Source: Candidatus Coatesiibacteriota bacterium (GTDB lineage: Bacteria; RBG-13-66-14; B26-G2; JAUVZD01). Taken from it: a stretch of 64,000 nucleotides of DNA. The notes under the pieces are model-generated. The model was not told the origin of the DNA, searched no databases, and saw only the letters and a list, made by a program, of their open reading frames with translations. Shown in pieces: positions 50,942 to 59,622 of this stretch. Where the stretch lies: NCBI GenBank assembly GCA_030602715.1, contig JAUVZD010000009.1, forward strand, positions 62,001-126,000, given 5' to 3'. How positions within the stretch are numbered: the first letter of the stretch is position 1; each line of letters starts with the position of its first letter. A program made the translations under genes and the position numbers.

Positions 50942-52675
50942 TTAGTATTTTCGTTCCTTGGGCTCCCACAAGCCCATGGTGACCTCGCCGTATTCAATGC
51001 GGGGATGCTCGTCCTCCAGGTAGCAGAGGGTGTGTTTCAGCCAGTTGGCGTCGTCGCGCTTGGGATAGTCGTTTCTGAAATGGGAGCCCCGGCTCTCCGT
51101 GCGGTTGAGGGCTCCGGCAACCGTGCATTCGGCGGCATCCAGGTTTCCGCCCAAATCCATGATGTTATACAACCCGAAGTTGAAGATTCTGCTTCCACCG
51201 GAGCCGGGGAATGCCACCTGCTTGAAGCGTTCTTTGAGTTTCTGTATGGTGGAGAGTGCCTCGCTTAACTGCTCTTCATCGCGGAAGATAAACACCTTCT
51301 CCGTCATAGTGTTCTCCATTGTCTCCTTTATCTCCGCAAAGGATTCTCCCTCTGTGCGCCCCTCCATTTCGGAGAGTTCCTTCTCCACCCTGGCTTCAGC
51401 CTCCTCAAAGGCTTTGCTCTTTTTGGCGGCACCGGCGGTGGTGATATATTCAGCCATTGCCCTTCCGCCGATGGCTCCGAAGACGATGGTCTCCAGCAGG
51501 CTGTTTCCTCCCAGGCGGTTGGCACCGTGAACGGAGATGCAAGTGCACTCGCCGGCGGCATAGAAGCCGGGGAGAACGGTGGCGCAGTTCTCATCGGTGG
51601 AGATTCCGCCCATTGTATAATGTTGACCGGGCTGAACCGGCAGGGGTTCTGTTATGGGGTCCACGCCGGCAAAGTTCATGGCGATATCTCTGATGCCGGG
51701 CAGGCGGGCCATAATCTTCTTCTCCCCCAGGTGGGTCAGGTCAAGATGGAGGTAGTTCTTTCCGCCGATTCCCCTTCCAGCCAGCATCTCTTTAGCCATG
51801 TTGCGGGAGGTTATGTCCCTGGGTGATACCTCCATAGCCACCGCTGAATCCGGATAGTTTGCCAGGAAGCGCTCTCCCTGGTCGTTGGTCAGGAAGCCTC
51901 CCTCGCCACGACAGCCCTCGGTCATCAGTATGTTGGAGCCGTATAGGGTTGTGGGGTGGAATTGGACGAACTCCATATCTTTAAGCGGGACGCCATTTCG
52001 GTAAGGAATAGCCATACCCAAGCCGGTGGAGATGAGGGCGTTGGTGGTGTTGGCATACATCTTACCTGCACCCCCGGTGGCGAACATAACCGCATCGGCA
52101 CGGAAGACCTCCAGCTTTCCGCTGGCCATCTCCGTAGCCACAACGCCCACACATCGTCCCTCGTCAATGACCAGGTCAATTACGAAATATTCATCGTAGA
52201 AGACGAAGTTTTCCCGCTCGCTCGCTTGCTCCAGTTGCACCGCCTTTTCGTAAAGGGTGTGCAGGAGGACATGCCCGGTCTTGTCGGTAGCGTAGGCGGT
52301 GCGAGGATAGCCCGCCCCGCCGAAGGGACGCTGGGCGATGAGGCCCTCGTGGGTGCGGCTGAAGGGACAACCCCAGTTCTCCATCTCCCGGATACGTAGG
52401 GGAGCCTCCTGGGTCATCTTCAGTGCCGCCGGTTGGTCGGCAAGGTAGTCGGAGCCTTTAACCGTGTCAAAGGCGTGCTTTTCCGGGCTGTCCGCCTTGC
52501 CCCGGGGATGATTCCCTAAGGCGGCGTTTATCCCTCCCTGAGCGGCAAGCGAGTGGGAACGAACGGGATGAACCCGGGATAGGACGGCGACCTTTATGTT
52601 GTTCTGGTTTAGCTCCACCGCAGCCCTGAGCCCGGCCAGTCCAGCTCCGATGATTATTGCTTGATGGTATTTCAT
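50942..52675 (-). CDS. sdhA: Succinate dehydrogenase flavoprotein subunit
   Basis: A 577-residue flavoprotein oxidising succinate to fumarate (or the reverse). IIGAGLAGLRAAVELN is the FAD Rossmann motif, RSHSLAAQGGINAAL holds the covalent FAD His, FVQFHPTTLYGSNILMTEGCRGEGG the active site, and HGANRLGGNSLLE a later FAD loop. ATG at 52675 has AAAGGAGG at 8 nt; the ORF-track start lies within sdhC. It lies 14 nt after sdhC and 20 nt before sdhB. Confidence 0.97.
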   Translation of the reverse strand: MKYHQAIIIGAGLAGLRAAVELNQNNIKVAVLSRVHPVRSHSLAAQGGINAALGNHPRGKADSPEKHAFDTVKGSDYLADQPAALKMTQEAPLRIREMENWGCPFSRTHEGLIAQRPFGGAGYPRTAYATDKTGHVLLHTLYEKAVQLEQASERENFVFYDEYFVIDLVIDEGRCVGVVATEMASGKLEVFRADAVMFATGGAGKMYANTTNALISTGLGMAIPYRNGVPLKDMEFVQFHPTTLYGSNILMTEGCRGEGGFLTNDQGERFLANYPDSAVAMEVSPRDITSRNMAKEMLAGRGIGGKNYLHLDLTHLGEKKIMARLPGIRDIAMNFAGVDPITEPLPVQPGQHYTMGGISTDENCATVLPGFYAAGECTCISVHGANRLGGNSLLETIVFGAIGGRAMAEYITTAGAAKKSKAFEEAEARVEKELSEMEGRTEGESFAEIKETMENTMTEKVFIFRDEEQLSEALSTIQKLKERFKQVAFPGSGGSRIFNFGLYNIMDLGGNLDAAECTVAGALNRTESRGSHFRNDYPKRDDANWLKHTLCYLEDEHPRIEYGEVTMGLWEPKERKY

Positions 52676-52689
52676 TTGGCGAACCTCCT

Positions 52690-53091
52690 TTAGCGGGCTT
52701 GGATGAAGCTGTAGGGTAGCTCGGGCAGGAACCAGAAGAGGCTGGCTACAGCGATGATTAGGAAGATGATGAAGAAGAACCACCAAAGGGCTCTCTGCTT
52801 GCTGGTGATGGGCAGGAAGTCAGTTAAGAGAAGGCGCAGACCGTTCAATCCGTGGATTAAGATGCAGAGCAGAAGCAGATATTCGCCGATGTGGAAGAGA
52901 GTTGTGTTGTAGAGCTCAAAGGCGTTTTTTAAGGCTTCAGCACCCTCAAAGGCATGGGAGAGAGACCACAGGTGAATGAACAGATATATCACCAGGATTA
53001 TGCCGGTTACTCGGTGGAGGATGAAGGTGAACATCCCTTGATTGGGGTTCAGCTTCATCTCCCTAAAGTAGCGGAAGTATCTCTGTATCAT
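52690..53091 (-). CDS. sdhC: Succinate dehydrogenase cytochrome b subunit (SdhC-like)
   Basis: A 133-residue membrane anchor with three helices. HRVTGIILVIYLFIHLW is the typical SdhC helix with heme-ligand His candidates, followed by IHGLNGLRLLLTDF. It holds heme b and the quinone site with SdhD. It lies between sdhD and sdhA, 12 nt after sdhD. The assignment of C versus D is by pattern and could be reversed. Confidence 0.85.
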   Translation of the reverse strand: MIQRYFRYFREMKLNPNQGMFTFILHRVTGIILVIYLFIHLWSLSHAFEGAEALKNAFELYNTTLFHIGEYLLLLCILIHGLNGLRLLLTDFLPITSKQRALWWFFFIIFLIIAVASLFWFLPELPYSFIQAR

Positions 53092-53103
53092 CGCACGCCT
53101 CCT

Positions 53104-53490
53104 TTACGGTGAGGGAACGGGGTTGATGGAGACGGGGGATGATACAGCCACCAGACGGGTGAGGATGAGGAAGCCTAATACGGTGATGGCAATGCCCAGA
53201 ATCCAGAAGATGAAGGTCCACCCTCTGCGAGCTTTGCGGGAGATGCCCAGATCGCAGATGACCGTATAGATACCGTTCAGGGCGTGGTAGGTTACCGCGG
53301 CTAGCAAGGTGAAGTCAAATATCTGCCAGCCGATACTGGTGATGCGGGTGACCATGGTGTCTATCAGCTCGGTTTTGACCGAGATGTAATAGTGCACTAC
53401 CATAAAGTGAACCACTACCCCGATGAAGATGTAGACCGCGGTGATTCTCTGCATAAGCCAGGACCACACGCCGGTCTTGGTGATGTCCAC
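53104..53490 (-). CDS. sdhD: Succinate dehydrogenase membrane anchor subunit (SdhD-like)
   Basis: A 128-residue anchor with three helices. WSWLMQRITAVYIFIGVVVHF and TYHALNGIYTVICDLG match the SdhD pattern (QRxTA and HxxxG...D). First gene of the sdhDCAB operon. A consensus-spaced promoter lies about 100 nt upstream. Confidence 0.82.
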   Translation of the reverse strand: MDITKTGVWSWLMQRITAVYIFIGVVVHFMVVHYYISVKTELIDTMVTRITSIGWQIFDFTLLAAVTYHALNGIYTVICDLGISRKARRGWTFIFWILGIAITVLGFLILTRLVAVSSPVSINPVPSP

Positions 53491-53593
53491 TTGGATGCCC
53501 CCTTTGAAAGAATTGATGAAATTTCTGGATGGAAAGATTGCCCCAGCACCTGGAGAGTCCAGAGCGCTGAGATTGTGAAATTTTTAATAGGTT

Positions 53594-53622
53594 AAATTAA
53601 CATAGAAGGGGGGCTGTGTCAA
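53594..53622 (-). promoter_or_regulatory. Promoter of the sdh operon
   Basis: TTGACA, 17 bp, TAATTT with TGT extended -10; leader about 97 nt. Confidence 0.65.
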
Positions 53623-53647
53623 GGGGGGAAAGGGGGAGTTTATATAT

Positions 53648-53677
53648 TGAAAGAAACCGCCCCCGAGATGGGGGCGG
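53648..53677 (-). terminator. Terminator of the 53704 gene
   Basis: CCGCCCCC and GGGGGCGG form an 8-bp stem; the minus strand continues TTTCTTTC. Confidence 0.85.
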
Positions 53678-53703
53678 GGTGGTTATTTCTGCTGGTGGCT
53701 TGC

Positions 53704-54636
53704 TTAGAACTTGGAGATGGTCAACAGTCCGTCTTCATTGGCGTAGGCGATGTAGGTCTTTCCGCCGGTGATGCAGACATCTACGCCTTTGCAACCGTCA
53801 ACGGTGATGGTCTCCTTGCGCACCGAACTGGCGTCGGCTGTGGAGGAGACATTAAAGGTATTCATGAAGATGTAATTGGTATCCTCGGAAGCCCACACCA
53901 CACAAAGCTCTCCATTGGCGGAATAAGTGCATGCGGGAGACAGCTTGGTTTTCTCCTCCAGCTCGGTGTCGTGGTAGCCGATGACATTTATCTCCCCGCC
54001 GGTATACTGCAGGGCGAAACAGGTGATGTGGACCTTGTCCTTGTCACCCCTCCAGACTACCGTGGCTAAATCACCGAAGATGTCAAGTGATGCCTCTGAT
54101 TTTGCCTCCAGCTCGTTGTAGCGTATATCGCACAGGTTGTTGTAGGCGCCGATTTGGTCTATGTTGGAGCCTATAAGTGTAACCCCGGGTTTTTTACTGG
54201 ATATCCAGGTGTTTACCACATAATCATCCCAGCCGGCTACCGAGGGACCGTATTCGGCTGAAGGACTATACTCGGTCGTTCCGACAAGATTGAAGTCGGT
54301 GTTAAAGAGGACGATCTTGACGTCGTCATCTTCGGTGGTAAAGGCGAGGATCAGCTTATCCCACAGGAATCCACAGTCGGGCTTGTCATTGGTGGTATAC
54401 ATTATGTCGGCGGAGGTTTGCCAGACTATTACCTGTCCCCCGGCGGTTACCAGTTTAACCTTGCCGAAGAGGATGTCCTTATCCTTGTCGGCGTAGGCGA
54501 CATAGAAGTTGCCGTCCGTGGTGGTGATGCTCGGTCCCTTTACCACCTCAATGTCCGAGGTGTATTTGATGTCGGCAAGAGCCGGACCGGCCAGGATAAG
54601 TCCACCAATTAATACTGCTGATAGAATCATTCTCAT
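53704..54636 (-). CDS. Secreted propeller-like protein (paralogue of 55272)
   Basis: A 310-residue exported protein with signal peptide ending PALA|D. The mature part is a series of short strands (NFYVAYADKDKDILFGKVKL, TYIAYANEDGLLTI) like beta-propeller blades. It resembles the protein at 55272-56261 in the AYA(D/N)xDG strands and in overall plan. It lacks a T9SS domain. With the 54676 gene between them, the three may be one unit. Function unknown. Confidence 0.68.
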   Translation of the reverse strand: MRMILSAVLIGGLILAGPALADIKYTSDIEVVKGPSITTTDGNFYVAYADKDKDILFGKVKLVTAGGQVIVWQTSADIMYTTNDKPDCGFLWDKLILAFTTEDDDVKIVLFNTDFNLVGTTEYSPSAEYGPSVAGWDDYVVNTWISSKKPGVTLIGSNIDQIGAYNNLCDIRYNELEAKSEASLDIFGDLATVVWRGDKDKVHITCFALQYTGGEINVIGYHDTELEEKTKLSPACTYSANGELCVVWASEDTNYIFMNTFNVSSTADASSVRKETITVDGCKGVDVCITGGKTYIAYANEDGLLTISKF

Positions 54637-54675
54637 AACCTTTCCCCTTTCTCTACTCTATTTGAAAGATGGATG

Positions 54676-55236
54676 CTACTCAACTTTGAATTCGCCTTCC
54701 GTGAAATCATGTAGTTCAACATCGCCGAAATCCGGTTCACTGGATAGGAGCTCAACCCGCTTTATATACTTTAACCCCTTGGGGTGATTGTATTTGCGGT
54801 CCAGATTTACCACATACATCTCCAGCCCCACCTGCTTCAAACCTTTGTCCAGGTCCCTTTCTTCGGGGATGCCATAGACAAAGAGCGAATGACCGCTTTT
54901 CCAGGAGGAGGTGGATTCGGCTTCTATAATTTCTCCCTGGGAGGTGGCTATGGTCATCCCCCGGCGTCCGTGGCGCTCAAACCAGGATATATCCCCAAGA
55001 TTCAATTGATAAGCTACTCCCACCTCCTCGTCAAGCACCCACAGGAAGCTGGAATCAAAGATGAAGGTCCCCTCTATCACCGCGCCGTCCTCCAAGTATA
55101 TTCGAGCCTCCGCCCAGAATCCATAGTCGTTGTAATCATAGGAGAAGTAGTCCCAATAGTATGCTCCCCAACTCAAAGCGGTCAGGGACAGGAGAAGTGG
55201 AAGGAGGACGAAAGATATTTTTTTCACTTTTTTCAT
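54676..55236 (-). CDS. Hypothetical secreted protein between two propeller paralogues
   Basis: About 186 residues from the ATG at 55236 (AAAGGAAA at 4-5 nt), 14 codons inside the ORF-track start. Signal peptide LLPLLLSLTALSWGA. The mature part is acidic and aromatic (YYWDYFSYDYNDYGFW), with an Sm-like strand pattern (ARIYLEDGAVIEGTFIFDSSFLWVLDEE...ISWFERHG), which in exported proteins often marks small beta-barrels. No family named. Confidence 0.6.
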   Translation of the reverse strand: MKKVKKISFVLLPLLLSLTALSWGAYYWDYFSYDYNDYGFWAEARIYLEDGAVIEGTFIFDSSFLWVLDEEVGVAYQLNLGDISWFERHGRRGMTIATSQGEIIEAESTSSWKSGHSLFVYGIPEERDLDKGLKQVGLEMYVVNLDRKYNHPKGLKYIKRVELLSSEPDFGDVELHDFTEGEFKVE

Positions 55237-55271
55237 AGTTTCCTTTTGAAGTTTCCAGCCTGAAAATCCGC

Positions 55272-56261
55272 TCACCATACCTTCTGCGTGTAGGTGGTGA
55301 AGGTGGTGCGGCTGCCGGGGTTGTAGTCATCTATCCAGGAGACCCAGATGTTCCCCTTGTGTTCGTAGATATTAAAATGAGTGACTTTCTCTCTGAATAT
55401 CTTCTCCTCAGTATGGATGGTTAGAATGCCGTCGGTGGGTTCATAGGAGCGGATGTGAATCATCTCATCGGAATAGTCCACCCATCCCAGATAGAGGACG
55501 CCCTCGTGTGTCTCCACTGCCGGTGGGCAGGAAGGAAGACCGCCATTTGCTGTGTAGGCTTTGATGTTCAAAGGGCGTTCCTCTGCCTGGATGAGGTCTA
55601 TTTTGGTGCCCTTCTCCTCAATCTCAAAGGGGATTATGTGCACAGCTCCATCGTTGTCCGCATATGCAAGGTAGAGATAACCGTCAAGCACGGTGATGGA
55701 AGGGGGTAGGGAGGTGGTGAAGTCGTAGAGGGTGCGCTGAATCTTGATTTTTGCTTTACCTTTTTTGCTGACCGAGAGACAGCATAGCCCGATATTCCCC
55801 TCACCTCCGCTGACCACCCAGGCGACAAAGACTTTCTTGCCGTAGGCGGCGACAGTTGGAGCGCTGGCGCTCTTTTCGGTAAGCACCTTATTGAAGATAT
55901 AATCCAGCTCACCACTGCGAGTTAACTCAATGAAGCTTAAGCGGATATAACTGTCAGCGTCAATGAAGGCTAAGGAGAGGATATCGCCCAAACATACAGC
56001 GGTGTTTTTCCGGGTGGTGTCGGTTAGAACCACTGAGTCTACAACCTCGGCACTACCCCCTGATTTCAGTTCCAGCAACACCACTTTGAGGCTGAAGTCC
56101 TCTCGGGCGTATGTTGCTAAGAGCTCGCTTCCCGAGGAGATGACCGCTGGATTCTCTCCCGATTTTATCTTCAGATTGTATTCGGTAGCGGAAAGTGCCG
56201 GGGAGACCAGGAGTATAAAAAATAGGAAGACTATCACAAATGCCCTGAACTCTTTACTCAC
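55272..56261 (-). CDS. Secreted propeller-like protein (paralogue of 53704)
   Basis: About 329 residues from the GTG at 56261 (AAGGGGG at 5 nt); the ORF-track ATG at 56285 is eight codons earlier. Signal peptide FLFFILLVSPALSA. Repeated short strands include GYLYLAYADNDGAVHIIPFEI and GVLYLGWVDYSDEMIHIRSYE. It ends TTYTQKVW with no sorting domain. First of three minus-strand exported genes. Confidence 0.68.
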   Translation of the reverse strand: MSKEFRAFVIVFLFFILLVSPALSATEYNLKIKSGENPAVISSGSELLATYAREDFSLKVVLLELKSGGSAEVVDSVVLTDTTRKNTAVCLGDILSLAFIDADSYIRLSFIELTRSGELDYIFNKVLTEKSASAPTVAAYGKKVFVAWVVSGGEGNIGLCCLSVSKKGKAKIKIQRTLYDFTTSLPPSITVLDGYLYLAYADNDGAVHIIPFEIEEKGTKIDLIQAEERPLNIKAYTANGGLPSCPPAVETHEGVLYLGWVDYSDEMIHIRSYEPTDGILTIHTEEKIFREKVTHFNIYEHKGNIWVSWIDDYNPGSRTTFTTYTQKVW

Positions 56262-56414
56262 ACCAGCCCCCTTAAAAAAATTCATGTAAATGCTATCATT
56301 TTAACACGCCCCTGTCAAGACCTCTTAATTTGGAAGTTTTTCGGTCTATGTTAAACTTCGGGGGTCAATTCTTAGAAATTTGGGCGGTGTAAAATCCTCG
56401 TTTCCAATCGCCAT

Positions 56415-56894
56415 TTAATCCTCCATAGGTCTGGCGTTCTCAATGGTGAACCAATCCATTCCCAGAACTAAATTATCCAGTTCCCGCTGGAGGATCGTCC
56501 TGTGTTCCAGCTCCATCTCCCTCAAGCCCTGGAACATCCTCTGTGCATCCTCTTCTGTTGCCTCTTCGGAGTAACGACAGTAGAGTTCCGCCGCTTCTAT
56601 CTCCTCATTTATGGCGAACTCTAGGACTTGACGGGTGGTTGCCGGGTCGGGGGAGACCTCAGGTAATTTAGGCTCTTCCATATCTTTCAAGTCCGGCTCT
56701 TTACCGAAACACGTCTTATAATGATTGCGCAGTTCAGCTTCGTGCCCTTTCTCGTCCTCCAATATGGCTAGAATCCGTTCCTTGGGCGTTTCCTTGAAGC
56801 ATACTTCTGCCAGACTGCTGTAAAGCTTCTGAGCGGTTATCTCATTAATTATCGCCAGCTTCAATTCCTCTTGCAGTCTAATCCTCTCGCTCAT
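56415..56894 (-). CDS. Ferritin-like/rubrerythrin-type diiron protein
   Basis: About 159 residues from the ATG at 56894, which overlaps the PAP2 stop (ATGA). Four-helix ferritin-like bundle: ELKLAIINEITAQKLYSSLAE (E), LAILEDEKGHEAELRNHY (ExxH), FAINEEIEAAELYCRYSEEA (E) and GLREMELEHRTIL (ExxH). It should bind a diiron site, for peroxide or oxygen detoxification or iron handling. A C-terminal rubredoxin domain is missing. Confidence 0.85.
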   Translation of the reverse strand: MSERIRLQEELKLAIINEITAQKLYSSLAEVCFKETPKERILAILEDEKGHEAELRNHYKTCFGKEPDLKDMEEPKLPEVSPDPATTRQVLEFAINEEIEAAELYCRYSEEATEEDAQRMFQGLREMELEHRTILQRELDNLVLGMDWFTIENARPMED

Positions 56895-57517
56895 AAGAAC
56901 ACCTTTCCATAAAGTGCATTGATTGAAGGAAAAAGACCGCACCGTTGGTTGCGCAGACCCCAGCCTAGTTTTCTCCTCCATAGCTCTTTAACCGCCAGAT
57001 AGAGAGCCCAGACGCTTATCCCCACCACTGTACCCACTACCGCCCCGCCGAGAATATCCGAAGGATAGTGCACACCTACATAGACCCGGGAGTAGGAGAC
57101 CAGGATGGCTGTGGGGAACATCACCCAGCCCAGCCCCCGGTGGCGGAGTTGGAGCATCGTCGCTGCGGCGAAGTGCACGCTGGCATGGGAGGAGGGGAAG
57201 GAGCCGGAGGTGGTGGTGGAGACAATCAAGCGAACCCCTTCAAGGGTATACGGTGGGCGCGGGCGACCGAAGAGGGGCTTCAGCAGGGAGCAGGTGAGCT
57301 GGTCGGCGCAGGCGATGACCACAACCACCAGAAGGAGGCTGACCAACCCCTCCCCTCGCCTTTCCACTATCAAAACCCCCAAAACTACAGCGAAGAAAAT
57401 CCACCCAAAGCGCTTGTCGGTCACGGTTATCATCAGGTAGTCAAGTGGGGGTAGAGTTAGAGTTTGATTGATGAGGGTAAAAAGCCAGTAATCCACCTGT
57501 TGCAGAAAGCCCCACAT
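56891..57517 (-). CDS. PAP2-family membrane phosphatase
   Basis: A 208-residue six-helix membrane enzyme. KPLFGRPRP, PSSHA and SRVYVGVHYPSDILGG are the three PAP2 motifs with the catalytic His pair. It dephosphorylates lipid pyrophosphates such as undecaprenyl diphosphate or related lipids. It starts 3 nt after the TlpA gene with GGCGGAG at 6 nt and overlaps the ferritin-like gene by 4 nt. Confidence 0.9.
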   Translation of the reverse strand: MWGFLQQVDYWLFTLINQTLTLPPLDYLMITVTDKRFGWIFFAVVLGVLIVERRGEGLVSLLLVVVVIACADQLTCSLLKPLFGRPRPPYTLEGVRLIVSTTTSGSFPSSHASVHFAAATMLQLRHRGLGWVMFPTAILVSYSRVYVGVHYPSDILGGAVVGTVVGISVWALYLAVKELWRRKLGWGLRNQRCGLFPSINALYGKVFL

Positions 57518-57520
57518 CTA

Positions 57521-58084
57521 TTACTCCGCCAGGAGTTTCTCCACCTCTGTATCCATCATATTCCCGGTGTCGGGGGAGTATCCTATTCGGCTCTTTACGA
57601 TTTTTCCCTCTTTATCTATTATGAAGAAAGTGGGGATGCCGGTGATTCCACCGTAGGCGTCGGCGACATCGTCGTTACCTATGACCATGGGGTAATTGAC
57701 GCCCATCTCCTCGGCAAAGGTTTTCACCAGCATCTCGGCATCAGAGCCAGTATCCAGGGATACGCCGATCACCTCAAAGCCCTGAGGTCCATATTTATCC
57801 TTCATGGATATGAGATGAGGAACCGCCTTTACGCATGGGGGACACCAGGTAGCCCAGAAGTCAATGATGAGCACCTTCCCCCGGAAGCTGGCAGGACCGA
57901 TAATGTTACCCTCCAGATCGGGAAGGCTGAAGTCCGGGGCAAGAGAGGTGTCCTGTGATGAGTCTATCTCAGAGTGATTCCCGGTGTCCTCCGTCGTATC
58001 TGCCGACTTCTCATCGTTCTTTTGGCAGGCGACAGCCCCGGTCATCAAAACCAAACAGATGAGGATGTATAATGGTTTCCTCAT
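57521..58084 (-). CDS. TlpA-like thioredoxin-fold lipoprotein
   Basis: A 187-residue lipoprotein with lipobox GAVAC and a Ser/Asp-rich linker. The redoxin domain (about 48-187) has LAPDFSLPDLEGN, VLIIDFWATWCPPCVKAVPHL with the redox-active CPPC, and ITGIPTFFIIDKEG (cis-Pro). It acts in the periplasm as a disulfide reductase or cytochrome maturation helper. First gene of the TlpA-PAP2-ferritin operon. AAAGGAG precedes the ATG. Confidence 0.9.
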   Translation of the reverse strand: MRKPLYILICLVLMTGAVACQKNDEKSADTTEDTGNHSEIDSSQDTSLAPDFSLPDLEGNIIGPASFRGKVLIIDFWATWCPPCVKAVPHLISMKDKYGPQGFEVIGVSLDTGSDAEMLVKTFAEEMGVNYPMVIGNDDVADAYGGITGIPTFFIIDKEGKIVKSRIGYSPDTGNMMDTEVEKLLAE

Positions 58085-58131
58085 GGTCGCTCCTTTTAAG
58101 CCGATGGACTCTTGGATAGTTTATTTCTGCA

Positions 58132-58140
58132 AGTATAACA
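58132..58140 (-). promoter_or_regulatory. Extended -10 promoter of the TlpA operon
   Basis: TGT-TATACT followed by TTGCA on the minus strand; weak -35. Leader about 42 nt. Confidence 0.45.
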
Positions 58141-58338
58141 AATCTTGGGGTATGTCGGCAAGGTTTTTGTTGGAGATAGGGGAGCGTGTGGAGGAACATA
58201 AAATAGATAAAAAAGTTAAAAAAAGACTGGAAATTTTTGAAAAAATTCAATATAATCATAATGTAGTTACACGATTTGCCCCATAAATATTGGGGAAGTT
58301 GGTCCGCCAGGAGTGATTCAAGGAGGGATTGACCTATT

Positions 58339-58839
58339 ATGCCTGAAGCCGACCTTGTAGTTTATGAGGAGGATTATGAGAAGGTCAACGCGATCCTTAA
58401 TCAGCTCCTCAGTGAGTCCCAATCCAATTTCGTCCTCCTAGTTGACCGTTCTGGTCAGCTTATATCCATTCAGGGAGAGACGAAATCTATGGATTCCATA
58501 GCTTTCGCCTCCCTGTCGGCAGGTAATTATGCTGCCACCAGCGAGCTGGCTAAAATCATAGGGGAGAGGGAGTTCTCCGTCCTCTTCCACCAGGGAGATA
58601 GGGAGTCCATCCACATCTCCATGGTCGCAGAAAGGGTAATACTGGTGGTGGTCTTTGATGATAAGACCACCTTGGGTTTGGTCCGGCTGAGGGTGAATAA
58701 GGCTTGTGAGGAGTTGGCGAGTGTCTTCACCGCCATATTTGATAAGGTCTCTGCTGAGGAGCGCAGGGCTGATGCAGTTCTGGACAGCTCCTTCCAGGGT
58801 GGGGCTGAAGAAGAGATAGACAAATTGTTCAGGGAATAG
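58339..58839 (+). CDS. mglB: Roadblock/LC7 protein MglB
   Basis: A 166-residue roadblock-fold protein: INQLLSESQSNFVLLVDRSGQLISIQGE-type opening (VLLVDRSGQLISIQG), ASLSAGNYAATSELAKIIGE and a C-terminal helix. MglB is the GTPase-activating partner of MglA in cell polarity. It lies 20 nt before mglA. AAGGAGGG lies 11 nt upstream of the ATG. Confidence 0.88.
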   Translation: MPEADLVVYEEDYEKVNAILNQLLSESQSNFVLLVDRSGQLISIQGETKSMDSIAFASLSAGNYAATSELAKIIGEREFSVLFHQGDRESIHISMVAERVILVVVFDDKTTLGLVRLRVNKACEELASVFTAIFDKVSAEERRADAVLDSSFQGGAEEEIDKLFRE

Positions 58840-58859
58840 TTGGTTAAGGATTGTAGTAA

Positions 58860-59444
58860 ATGGCTCTCATAAATTATTCCTCCCGAGAGATTAACTGTAA
58901 AATAGTGTATTATGGTTGTGGTCTTTGCGGAAAGACCACCAATCTTCTGTATATCCACGAAAAAATCCCCGACAATATAAAGGGTGAGATGGTCAGTCTG
59001 GCAACCGAGACCGACCGCACCCTCTTCTTTGACTTCCTGCCCCTGGAGCTGGGCGCGGTGCGCGGCTTCAAAACCCGGTTCCATCTCTACACCGTCCCCG
59101 GTCAGGTGCACTACGACGCCTCAAGAAAACTTATCCTCAAGGGCGTGGACGGCATCGTCTTTGTGGTAGATTCCCAGCGGGAGAGGCTGGAGGATAATAT
59201 AGAATCCTTTGAGAATTTGAAAATAAACCTGAACAAGCAGGGGTATTCCCTGGAGGATATCCCCTACATCATCCAATACAACAAGTTGGACCTACCCAAT
59301 GTGATGACCTATGAGCAGATGGAGAGACACATAAACCCCGACGGGGTCCCCGCCTTTGAGTCCATCGCCATCTCCGGCGTCGGCGTCTTCGATACCCTCA
59401 AGGCAATCTCCAAACTGGTCATCGCCAAGCTCTCCCGTAGATAG
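58860..59444 (+). CDS. mglA: Ras-like polarity GTPase MglA
   Basis: A 194-residue small GTPase. It starts MALINYSSREINCKIVYYGCGLCGKTTNL (P-loop GCGLCGKT), contains ETDRTLFFDFLP, and the G3 region TVPGQVHYDASRK where MglA proteins have Thr and Val in place of the DxxG Asp; QYNKLDLP is G4. MglA with MglB sets the leading pole in gliding or type IV pili motility. No motility genes are in the window, but T9SS cargo is. Confidence 0.95.
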   Translation: MALINYSSREINCKIVYYGCGLCGKTTNLLYIHEKIPDNIKGEMVSLATETDRTLFFDFLPLELGAVRGFKTRFHLYTVPGQVHYDASRKLILKGVDGIVFVVDSQRERLEDNIESFENLKINLNKQGYSLEDIPYIIQYNKLDLPNVMTYEQMERHINPDGVPAFESIAISGVGVFDTLKAISKLVIAKLSRR

Positions 59445-59472
59445 TCTGTTAGGATAGCCCAATCAAAACAAG

Positions 59473-59496
59473 CCCCCCGTTTTGTGGGGGGTTTTT
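59473..59496 (+). terminator. Intrinsic terminator of mglBA
   Basis: CCCCCC and GGGGGG with a 7-nt loop, then TTTTT. Confidence 0.85.
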
Positions 59497-59554
59497 AATG
59501 TGTAGGATCTTCGCAGAGGAGGTTCAGAACTTCCTATGCAAAAAACCCCCTAAG

Positions 59555-59588
59555 AAAAAACCCAGGGAATTCCCAAAGGCTCCCTGGG
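59555..59588 (-). terminator. Terminator of the fumarase beta gene
   Basis: CCCAGGGA and TCCCTGGG form an 8-bp stem; the minus strand continues TTTTTT. Confidence 0.85.
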
Positions 59589-59622
59589 TTTAATCACCAT
59601 AAACAAGGTTAAAGAGCGAAAT

